Assembly (NCBI RefSeq): GCF_010726645.1
Contig: NZ_AP022563.1
Location: 1,798,001-1,862,000 of the forward strand
DNA length: 64,000 bases
Reading direction: 5' to 3'
Source: Mycolicibacterium duvalii
GTDB lineage: Bacteria; Actinomycetota; Actinomycetes; Mycobacteriales; Mycobacteriaceae
A program made the translations under genes and the position numbers. This document shows, one piece after another, positions 56,844-64,000 of the stretch (the first letter of the stretch is position 1; each line of letters starts with the position of its first letter). The notes below the pieces were generated by a model that was given only the letters and a program-made list of their open reading frames with translations, did not search any database and was not told the DNA's origin.

Positions 56844-57929
56844 TCAGCCCAACTGCTGGCCCTGCGTCTGCACCGGCGCGCCGACCTCGGCCAGCTTCAC
56901 CGGGTCGGAGGTCACCTCGTCGATCACAGTGTGGATGAACCGCATCTTCTCCAGAACCGGCGGCGGGAGTACGAACGGGTACAGATCCTCTTTGCCCATC
57001 GAGCGGTTGACCATGTTCAGCGCCCACGACAGTGGCAGCCACATGTCGATGATGGTGTCGAATCCGCTGGGCCCCAACACCCGTCGGTCGTAGGTGGCCG
57101 TCGCCGGAGCGAATCCGAACGCCGCGGCGGTGTCGAGAGTGTCACGGATGTGCAGATAATGGGCGAACGTCTCGGCCCAGTCCTCGGCGGGATGCATCGT
57201 CGCGTAGGACGAGACGTAGTCCGTCTCCCATCCCGCCGGCGCACCTTCGCTGTAGTGGCGGTCCAGCGCGGCCTGGTAGTCGAGTTCCGGGTCGCCGAAC
57301 AGGTCGGTCGAGCGCTGTAGGTAATCGGGAGCCGTACCGATGAGGCGGTAGAAATAGTAATGGCCGATCTCGTGGCGGAAGTGTCCGAGCAGCGTGCGGT
57401 ACGGCTCGTCCATCGAGATCCGCAGCTGTTCGCGGTGTACGTCGTCGCCCTCTGCCAGGTCCAGGGTGATCACGCCGTTGTCGTGGCCGGTGAACACCTT
57501 CTCGAACTGGCTGGACAGCAGGTCGAACGCCAATCCGAACTCCGGGTCGTCGTCGCGGCCGACAATGGGCAGCTTCAACTCGTGCAACTCGGCGATCAGC
57601 CGCCGCTTGGCCCGCTCGGCCGTCGCGAACGCGGCCAGCGCGATGGAGTCAGCGTCGTTGGGCCGGGTGCGGGTGAGCCCGCAGGACACGCACAGTTTGG
57701 CGATCGGCCCTTTCTCGACCAGCCAGTTGCATTCGGCCAGGTGAAGATTCGCGCACAGCTGGTAGTGGCATTCGTCGACAGCACCGGCATGCTCGCTCTC
57801 CTCGCTCGGCGCGATCACCAGCAGGGCCATGTCATCGAGGGAGAAGCCGAGCGCACTCCCACAACTCAGGCATACCGAGTTCTCGAACGCCAGCCGTTGC
57901 CCGCAATTGGGGCACGTGAAGTCACGCAT
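56844..57929 (-). CDS. zinc-ribbon putative zincin metallopeptidase
   Basis: A 361-residue soluble protein. Residues 1-25 form a zinc ribbon (FTCPNCGQ ... VCLSCGSA, Cys 6, 9, 20, 23), with more Cys around 54-83 (CHYQLCANLHLAECNW; CVSCG). The zincin site is HEIGH at 186-190 followed by YYFYRL, with a likely third ligand at Glu253 in DWAETFAHYLH, a gluzincin-like layout. The ATG at 57929 has AAGGGA upstream and overlaps the transglutaminase stop by 8 bases. In the cluster context it may process the modified product; substrate unknown. Confidence 0.85.
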   Translation of the reverse strand: MRDFTCPNCGQRLAFENSVCLSCGSALGFSLDDMALLVIAPSEESEHAGAVDECHYQLCANLHLAECNWLVEKGPIAKLCVSCGLTRTRPNDADSIALAAFATAERAKRRLIAELHELKLPIVGRDDDPEFGLAFDLLSSQFEKVFTGHDNGVITLDLAEGDDVHREQLRISMDEPYRTLLGHFRHEIGHYYFYRLIGTAPDYLQRSTDLFGDPELDYQAALDRHYSEGAPAGWETDYVSSYATMHPAEDWAETFAHYLHIRDTLDTAAAFGFAPATATYDRRVLGPSGFDTIIDMWLPLSWALNMVNRSMGKEDLYPFVLPPPVLEKMRFIHTVIDEVTSDPVKLAEVGAPVQTQGQQLG

Positions 57930-58848
57930 GTCGCACAGTCCCTTCGTATGGCGCCACGTCGACCGACACATCGATCACGCTGCTCTCCGATTCGGTGTAG
58001 ATGATTCCGCGCAGGGGCGGAATGTCGGCGTAGTCACGGCCGAAAGCCACTGTGATGTAGCGCTCGTCGATCACCTGGTCGTTGGTGGGATCCAGCCCGA
58101 GCCAGACGTTCTGCGGCGTCCACACCGCTGCCCAGGCGTGCGTCGCGTCGATCCCGACCATGCGTTCCTTCCCCGGAGGCGGGTCGGTGGCCAGATATCC
58201 CGAGACGTAACTGGCTGCCAGACCGTTGGCACGCAGGCACCCGATCGCGAGCCGCGCGAAGTCCTGACATACCCCTTCCCGCGCCGCCAAAACATCGCTG
58301 ACCTTGGTGGACACCGTCGTCGATCCCGATCGGTAGGTGAAATCGGTGTAGATGCGTGTCGTCAGGTCGCGCAGGACGTCGATCAGCGACCGTCCGGAGG
58401 CGAAACTGGGTGCGGCATACGCACGCAACTCTTCGGTGATCTCCGCCGGCTGCAGGTCCAGGGTGAACTCCGCGGCGCGCGCACCGTCCGCACCGACCGG
58501 GCGCGCGATCTCCCACGGCGCGCGGGCCGACGGCCCCTGGTACCGGTCGACCGGCGGTGGATCGACCTCGACGACCGACGTCGCGGTGATGCACAGCGCA
58601 CGATGCGGCCGGGTCACGTGGAAATAGGAACTCACATTGCCGTAGACGTCACGGCTGGTGGAGCTGTCGTCCGCGGCCGGGGCGACGACCAGTTCGTGGG
58701 ACAGTCGGCGCTGACGCCCCGAGTTCCGCGGCGTCAGAAAACCCCGCCCGTAGGAGCTGGTGACCACGTCGGAGTAGCGGTACTCGGTGCGATGGACGAT
58801 CTCGTAGCGACGCGCCGTCGAGGCGGCGGTCACGTCGTCCGGAGCCAT
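57922..58848 (-). CDS. transglutaminase-like cysteine protease family protein
   Basis: A 308-residue protein with the bacterial transglutaminase N-terminal domain (YEIVHRTEYRYSDVVTSSYG) and catalytic core: Cys in AAREGVCQDFARLAIGCLR, His in GIDATHAWAAVWTP, Asp in WLGLDPTND. Members may cross-link, deamidate or cleave peptides. The ATG at 58848 is 2 bases after the upstream stop; a GTG at 58854 that overlaps that stop (GTGA) is an alternative adding two residues. Part of the ATP-grasp/alpha-E cluster. Confidence 0.9.
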   Translation of the reverse strand: MAPDDVTAASTARRYEIVHRTEYRYSDVVTSSYGRGFLTPRNSGRQRRLSHELVVAPAADDSSTSRDVYGNVSSYFHVTRPHRALCITATSVVEVDPPPVDRYQGPSARAPWEIARPVGADGARAAEFTLDLQPAEITEELRAYAAPSFASGRSLIDVLRDLTTRIYTDFTYRSGSTTVSTKVSDVLAAREGVCQDFARLAIGCLRANGLAASYVSGYLATDPPPGKERMVGIDATHAWAAVWTPQNVWLGLDPTNDQVIDERYITVAFGRDYADIPPLRGIIYTESESSVIDVSVDVAPYEGTVRHA

Positions 58849-58850
58849 CG

Positions 58851-61481
58851 TCACGGGACCAGCCGCCGCCGGTCGGGCCCCCACAGCGGCTGCATCTCCC
58901 CCGGGACCGACAGGTGCGTGGCGCTGATGACACCGGCGAGCTCGCGCAGCGCCTGGTGGGTCGCGGCGAGCAGTCCGTCAAGCTCCCGACGCCGCCCCCC
59001 GCCGTCGACGCTCTCGAGCTCGTCTGGCTCGATGCGGCGCAACCGCGCGGCGATCTCATCGACCATGCGCTCGGCACGGGAGGACCCCGACGCACCGGAC
59101 AGCGTCTTCAAGTCGGCCCGCAGTCGCTCGAGCTGATACACCAGCGACCGCGGGTTCGTCCCGTCGAACAGCACCAGCTCGGCCACTCCGGCCACACTCG
59201 CCTTTCCCGGGTTTCGTCTGCGGTAGATCACCAACGATTCACATGCCACCAAGGTCGACTCGATGACGGTCTGCTCGGCGCCGGGCCGGCGCACGGAGGT
59301 CAGGGTCGTTTGCAGCAGCGCCGTCAGGGCCAAGCCACGCTCGATTCTCTTGCCGATGTCCATCATCGTCCACCCGATGTCGCGCACCATCGATTCGGCG
59401 ATCATCCCGGAGAGCGCCAACATCCCGGCCAGCGCCAGGTTGTTGGTCGTGGACAGGAACGCCTCGCCCTCGGCCTTGGACTCCGGCGGTTGCTCCGGGG
59501 CCTGCAGCAGCGCCCGCTCCACGGCCGCCAGCACCATCCAGATGTCGTTGGACATCTGGTCGCGAACCGCACGGGCCGCCAGACCCAGCCGTTCGACCGA
59601 CTGGGCCAGTGAGCCCGGCCGGTGCCGGTCGGCAGTCAGCGACCACAGCGTCGACCACGCCGTGGCGACCATCTCGGTCACATCGTCGGTGCCGGTGTCG
59701 CCACCGGTCAGCGCCGCCAGTGCGGCGAGCAGCACCGGGACACAGTCGCCGCCGTCATCGGTTGGGCGGTATCGGAACTCGTGGTGGCGCTCGCGGGTCA
59801 CCGTGAGCAGCCTGGCCATGTGCTCGGTGCGTTCGGCGTAGCGCCCGATCCAGAACAGGTCGGAAAGCACACGCGGCGAGCTGACTTCGCGCGTCGGGCG
59901 GGAGAATGCCATCGCGGGCAGGCCGGTGACGTCGGGCGTCTTCTCCGCGGTGGCCCGTGCGGGCATCCGGACCCACACGTCCTTGGCCGCCAGGGTGTCG
60001 AGCCGGAACGCGGAGGTGCCCGGCGCCAGCACATAACCCAGCCCGCCGATCATCGGTGCGTACCCGCCGCGCTGGGCGACCGTGAAGAGGCGGGCGCCGG
60101 TGCTCGCCGCAGACAGCCCGCCGGCAGCGAAAGCAGAAGGAGCGGAACAGAACTCCGGGAGCTCCTGCCCCACCCACTGCCAGGGGGTGGTCGAGATCGC
60201 CGCGGCCAACTGCTCGCGCCGCTCATCCGACAGTTCCGGGCCGACGATCGACTCCCCGCCGGTGACCGGCCGGATCAGCAGCGATGACAGATTCGCCAAC
60301 AGATGTGAGCGCTCGACATCGATGCCGCCCCAGTACATCGGCTGGGCCCCCAGCAGCGGGGTCTCATCCAGCAGTGCGGCAGCGAGCTGCGGCAGAAACC
60401 TCTGCACACCAGGGCTTTCCAGGATTCCACTGCCCAGCGTGTTGACCACCGACACCGATCCGCGCCGCAGCGCCTCGACCAGCCCCACCACGCCCAGCCG
60501 GGAGTCGGCGCGCAAATCCAGCGGGTCGGCGTAGTCGGCGTCGACTCGGCGCAACACCACGTCGACCCGCTGCAGCGTGCCCATCGAGCGCATCCACACC
60601 TTGCCGTCGCGCACCACCAGGTCTGCGCTCTCCACCAGCGGGAAGCCCAGCAGGCTGGCCAGGTACGCCTGGTCGAAGGCGGTTTCGGAGTGGATGCCCG
60701 GGCTGAGGACCACCACGACCGGCTCTTCGGCCGACTCCGGTGCCGCGTCGATCAGCGCCAGCCGCAGCGCCTGCGCCCACGGGGACGCCGGCCGCGGCGC
60801 GATCTGCTCGTAGAGCTCGGGAACGGCGTGCGCGATCACCCGTCGCCCGGCCAGCGCGTAGCCCGCCCCGGACGGGGCCTGGGTCCAGTCGGCATTGACC
60901 AGGAAGTCGCCGGAGGCGGCACGGCTGACGTCGCAGCCGTGCAGGAACAGCTGGTGACGGCCCGGCACCGCGATCCCGTGGGCGGCGCGCTGGTACCCGG
61001 GGTGGGCGTATAGCAGTTGCGGCGGTAGCACTCCGCCGGTGATCACCCGTTGCGGCCCGTACAGATCGGCCAGCACCGCGTCGAGGAGGCGGGAGCGCTG
61101 CACCAGACCCGCTTCCAGGCCGTCCCAATCGGCTGCCGAGATCACCAGCGGCAGCGGGTCCAGCCGCCACGGAATCGGCATGGGTCCGGAGTCGGGGTCG
61201 GCGCCCTGGTAGTCGACCGGGATGTAGGTGATGCCGTCGTTGTCGACCAGGTCACGAACCGCGGCGCGCAGCCGGTCCAGCCCGCTGCGGCCCCGGTCGC
61301 GCATTCCGTCGGCGAGCTCCTGCCACGCGGGCCGCACATCGCCTGCCGCATCGACGAATTCGTCGTACCCGGTGGCGGGGCCGCCGTCCTGTAGGTCGAA
61401 CAGCACCTGTTGGGCCCGCATCCGGCGGTACCGGGCCAGCGGATCATCGATCTGGTGTGCACCAGAGGCAGGAAGAACCAT
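58851..61481 (-). CDS. circularly permuted ATP-grasp fused to alpha-E domain
   Basis: An 876-residue fusion. Residues about 50-500 are a circularly permuted type 2 ATP-grasp (COG2308): YDEFVDAAGDVRPAWQEL, PRVITGGVLPPQLLYAHPGY-type blocks, FLVNADWTQAPSGAGYAL, VVLSPGIHSETAFDQAYLA, NTLGSGILESPGVQRFLP. From about 534 follows the all-helical alpha-E domain (COG2307): VLSDLFWIGRYAERTEHMARL to LAGVISATHLSVPG. In many bacteria these are separate neighbouring genes; fusion matches mycobacteria. ATP-grasp enzymes form amide bonds, so peptide or isopeptide synthesis is inferred. The ATG shares a base with the upstream stop (TAATG). Confidence 0.92.
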   Translation of the reverse strand: MVLPASGAHQIDDPLARYRRMRAQQVLFDLQDGGPATGYDEFVDAAGDVRPAWQELADGMRDRGRSGLDRLRAAVRDLVDNDGITYIPVDYQGADPDSGPMPIPWRLDPLPLVISAADWDGLEAGLVQRSRLLDAVLADLYGPQRVITGGVLPPQLLYAHPGYQRAAHGIAVPGRHQLFLHGCDVSRAASGDFLVNADWTQAPSGAGYALAGRRVIAHAVPELYEQIAPRPASPWAQALRLALIDAAPESAEEPVVVVLSPGIHSETAFDQAYLASLLGFPLVESADLVVRDGKVWMRSMGTLQRVDVVLRRVDADYADPLDLRADSRLGVVGLVEALRRGSVSVVNTLGSGILESPGVQRFLPQLAAALLDETPLLGAQPMYWGGIDVERSHLLANLSSLLIRPVTGGESIVGPELSDERREQLAAAISTTPWQWVGQELPEFCSAPSAFAAGGLSAASTGARLFTVAQRGGYAPMIGGLGYVLAPGTSAFRLDTLAAKDVWVRMPARATAEKTPDVTGLPAMAFSRPTREVSSPRVLSDLFWIGRYAERTEHMARLLTVTRERHHEFRYRPTDDGGDCVPVLLAALAALTGGDTGTDDVTEMVATAWSTLWSLTADRHRPGSLAQSVERLGLAARAVRDQMSNDIWMVLAAVERALLQAPEQPPESKAEGEAFLSTTNNLALAGMLALSGMIAESMVRDIGWTMMDIGKRIERGLALTALLQTTLTSVRRPGAEQTVIESTLVACESLVIYRRRNPGKASVAGVAELVLFDGTNPRSLVYQLERLRADLKTLSGASGSSRAERMVDEIAARLRRIEPDELESVDGGGRRRELDGLLAATHQALRELAGVISATHLSVPGEMQPLWGPDRRRLVP

Positions 61482-64000
61482 TACTGCAGAACGGTACGCA
61501 CTCGTCGCAGGTCGAGGATGCCCGGCGCGCCCACGTCGGTGGATTGCCGCGCCTGCTGCTCGCGCAGCGCGGCCACGTCGACCGGCCCCGGGGTGAACCC
61601 ACCGATCTCGAACCGCCGGGCACGCCGCGACTCGGCCTCGACCGCGTTGACCGGCGGGCTGTCGTAGGCCCGCCCGCCCGGATGCGCCACGTGGTACGTG
61701 CAGCCGCCCCGGGAGACCTCGGCGGCGAGATCGACGAGTTCGAAACGCAGCGGACCGTCGACGGTGATGCTGGGATGCAGCGCACTCGGCGGTTGCCACG
61801 CGCGGTACCGGACCCCGCCGACCTGAACGTCAGGGTTGTCGGTGGCCAGCAGCGCGATCGGGAAGCCGTTGACGGTCAGCAGGTGGCGCTGCCGGTCGGC
61901 GCCGATCAGCCTGACCTGCAGCCGTTCCACCGACGAGTCGACGTAGCGCGCGGTGCCGCCGGCGGTGGCCTGTTCACCGAGCACGTTCCAGGGCTCGATC
62001 GCCGCGCGGAGTTCGATCTCCACCCCACCGAAGACGCCGGTGCCGATGCGCGGGAAGCGGAACTCGGTGAACGGGTCCAACCAGCTCGTGTCGAACTCGA
62101 TTCCGTGCGCACGCAGATCCGCCGCGACCTCGGCGATGTCGTGAATGAGGAAGTGCGGCAACAGGTAACGGCCGTGCAGGTTCGCACCATGACGGATCAG
62201 CGGGGCGCGCAGCGGTTCGTCCCAGAACCACGCGACCAGCGACCGCACCAGCAGGGACTGCACCATCGCCATCTGGTAGTGCGGCGGCATCTCGAATCCG
62301 CGCAGCTCGAGCAGCCCGAGCCGGCCGCGGGCGCTGTCGGGGCTGTAGAGCTTGTCGATGCAGAATTCGGCGCGGTGGGTGTTGCCGGTGATATCGGTGA
62401 GCAGGTGGCGGAGGGCTCTGTCGACGAGCCACGGAGCGACGTCTTCCCCACCCCCGGACAGCCGCGCGATCTCGGCGAAGGCGATCTCGAGTTCGTACAG
62501 CGCCTCCGACCGGCCCTCGTCGACCCGCGGTGCCTGCGATGTGGTCCCGATGAAGCGTCCGGCGAACAGGTAGGACAGCGCCGGGTGGCGCTGCCAGTAG
62601 GTCAGCAACGACACCAGCAGGTCGGGCCGTCGCAGCAGCGGGGAATCGGCAGGGGTGGGCCCGCCGAGGGTGATGTGATTGCCTCCCCCGGTGCCGCCGT
62701 GGCTGCCGTCGACGTCGAACGACTCGGTGCACAGCCGGACCTGCCTGGCCTGTTCGTAGAGCGTCTCGAGCTGGTCGCGCTGCTCGGCGAAACTCGCCGT
62801 CGGCGCCACGTTGACCTCGATGACGCCCGGGTCGGGGGTGATGGTCGTCGAGATCAGCCGCGGGTCGCCGGGCGGCCCGTAACCTTCCACCACCACGGGG
62901 TGGTCGATGGTGGCCGCCGCCGCCTCGATCCGCGCCACGAGGTCGATGAAGTGCTCCAATTTCTCGGTGGGCGGCAGGAATACGTACAGCAGTCCCTCAC
63001 GGACTTCGGCGACCAGTGCGGTCGGCGGCACGGACTCCGCGTCTTCCACCGCAGCGGTCGCTTCGTCGTCGCCGGCCGGCAGCCCGGATCGACGCTCCAG
63101 TGGGTCGGTCTCGAATGCCGGGCGCGGCGGGGTCCAGCTGATCGAGTCGAGTGGCAGCCGCAGGCCGGCCGGCGAGTCACCGTCGACGAGCACGATGCGC
63201 CCCCGGCGCAACCGCCAGTCCGCGCTCGCCCAGCCGGTGTCGTCGTCACGGCGGTGCAGCGGCAGCACGAACGCCGCGGCATCGCTGACCGGGCTGTCCA
63301 GCCGGGCCAGCAGCGCGGCACGCGCCGCGGCACTGTCGGCGCTCAGATCGTCGGCGGGGGCGGCCGGTTCGCCGTCGGGCCGGCGGACGGCGGCGAGCAG
63401 CCGGCTCAACGGATCGGCGTAGGCGGGTCGGACCTGGCTCGCGGGAAGCCCGAGGCCGTCGGCGACGGCGTGCAACAGGTGCGCGGCGGTGTCCGCTTCG
63501 ACGACCGCGGTGGGCGGTTCTTCGGCCCAGGGGTCGGCCAGCAGGGTCTCGTCACGCCACAGCGGCTGCCCGTCGCTGCGCCAGAGCAGCCCGATCTGCC
63601 AGCGCGGCAACGGTTCTCCCGGATACCACTTGCCCTGGTTGCGTTGCACCAGACCGCCAGGGGCCCAGACCTTCCGCAGTCGGGCCGTCAGAGCCGAGGC
63701 ACGTTCGCGCTTGTGCGGCCCGTCGGCTGCCGTGGTCCATTCCGGGTCGGTCTGGTTGTCGACGGACACGAAGGTCGGTTCGCCGCCGACGGTGAGCCGG
63801 ACGTCGGCGGCGGCCAACCGCTCGTCGACGCGGTGACCGAGCGCGGTGACGGCCGCCCACGCCGACTCCGTATAGGGCAGGGTGACGCGCGGATCCTCGT
63901 GCACCCGAGTGACCAGATTGCTGAATTCCAAGGTGGTGGCGCACGGTTCGGTCGCCCCGGTGATGGGCGCCGCCGACTCCGGATGCGGCGTGGCGGCCAG
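61481..64000 (-). CDS. transglutaminase/DUF2126 protein, N-terminus outside window
   Basis: At least 839 residues are visible and the frame stays open to base 64000, so the start and the expected N-terminal transglutaminase domain lie beyond the window. The visible part is the large DUF2126 domain (COG4196): VGGEPTFVSVDNQTDPEW, VEGYGPPGDPRL, SHGGTGGGNHITLGGPTPAD, YLFAGRFIGTTSQAPRVDEG and LELRGFEMPPHYQMAMVQ. Its stop overlaps the ATP-grasp/alpha-E start. DUF2126 with ATP-grasp, alpha-E and a second transglutaminase is a recurrent set in bacteria with unknown product. Confidence 0.9.
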   Translation of the reverse strand: MAATPHPESAAPITGATEPCATTLEFSNLVTRVHEDPRVTLPYTESAWAAVTALGHRVDERLAAADVRLTVGGEPTFVSVDNQTDPEWTTAADGPHKRERASALTARLRKVWAPGGLVQRNQGKWYPGEPLPRWQIGLLWRSDGQPLWRDETLLADPWAEEPPTAVVEADTAAHLLHAVADGLGLPASQVRPAYADPLSRLLAAVRRPDGEPAAPADDLSADSAAARAALLARLDSPVSDAAAFVLPLHRRDDDTGWASADWRLRRGRIVLVDGDSPAGLRLPLDSISWTPPRPAFETDPLERRSGLPAGDDEATAAVEDAESVPPTALVAEVREGLLYVFLPPTEKLEHFIDLVARIEAAAATIDHPVVVEGYGPPGDPRLISTTITPDPGVIEVNVAPTASFAEQRDQLETLYEQARQVRLCTESFDVDGSHGGTGGGNHITLGGPTPADSPLLRRPDLLVSLLTYWQRHPALSYLFAGRFIGTTSQAPRVDEGRSEALYELEIAFAEIARLSGGGEDVAPWLVDRALRHLLTDITGNTHRAEFCIDKLYSPDSARGRLGLLELRGFEMPPHYQMAMVQSLLVRSLVAWFWDEPLRAPLIRHGANLHGRYLLPHFLIHDIAEVAADLRAHGIEFDTSWLDPFTEFRFPRIGTGVFGGVEIELRAAIEPWNVLGEQATAGGTARYVDSSVERLQVRLIGADRQRHLLTVNGFPIALLATDNPDVQVGGVRYRAWQPPSALHPSITVDGPLRFELVDLAAEVSRGGCTYHVAHPGGRAYDSPPVNAVEAESRRARRFEIGGFTPGPVDVAALREQQARQSTDVGAPGILDLRRVRTVLQ

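Noticed and set aside
63929..63931. TTG at 63931 as the start of the DUF2126 gene
   Set aside because: The frame stays open to the window edge and family members are much longer at the N-terminus, so this is an internal codon.

Overview
This window reads as GC-rich chromosomal DNA of a mycobacterium, most likely an environmental or fast-growing Mycobacterium/Mycolicibacterium. The diagnostic genes are the lprG-P55 lipoprotein/efflux pair, the mycobacterial integration host factor mihF, a helicase-motif-poor PriA, a 13E12-type HNH gene and a gene order that recalls two blocks of M. tuberculosis (about Rv1367c-Rv1436 and Rv2533c-Rv2569c). The species call is inference. Most of the DNA is ordinary, densely packed core genome on the minus strand, with many 4-bp ATGA/GTGA stop-start overlaps. 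I see no tRNA, rRNA or CRISPR.

Layout. 1-9742: 5' part of gap, an amino-acid-binding-like protein, a small membrane protein, then uvrC-rapZ-yvcK-whiA and the riboflavin genes ribE-ribBA-ribH with a small PH-domain membrane protein. 9812-12084 (plus): lprG-P55. 12051-21447: a 53-residue protein, then ribD-rpe-rsmB-fmt, lemA/DUF2207, priA and a lysoplasmalogenase. 21513-23941 (plus): an esterase and a Baeyer-Villiger-type monooxygenase. 23946-27833: metK, coaBC, rpoZ, gmk, mihF. 28212-36816: the pyrimidine operon pyrR-pyrB-pyrC-(membrane protein)-carA-carB-pyrF with a PyrR-binding leader. 36932-38140: a serine hydrolase.

38150-41102 is the one clearly mobile stretch: an IS110-family element whose upstream non-coding end folds into three hairpins (a bridge-RNA candidate), next to a DUF222/HNH gene. 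41130-53672 returns to core genes: nusB, efp, pepQ, a B-4DMT-like protein, the shikimate genes aroB-aroK-aroC-aroE interrupted by a TetR/DUF3237 cassette with its own 21-bp palindrome and by a prepilin peptidase, then mltG, ruvX, alaS. 53765-56823: yjbQ, a GlsB-like membrane protein, rarA, DUF3097.

56844-64000 holds the least understood system: a DUF2126 protein (cut by the window end), a fusion of circularly permuted ATP-grasp and alpha-E domains, a transglutaminase and a zinc-ribbon metalloprotease, all tightly coupled. This looks like a peptide or protein modification pathway with unknown substrate.

A recurring regulatory theme is leaderless transcription. At many gene fronts a TANNNT box lies 6-8 bases before the start codon (uvrC, ribE, lprG, fmt, lysoplasmalogenase, esterase, serine hydrolase, HNH gene, prepilin peptidase, DUF3097, DUF3237), and this helps to fix those starts.
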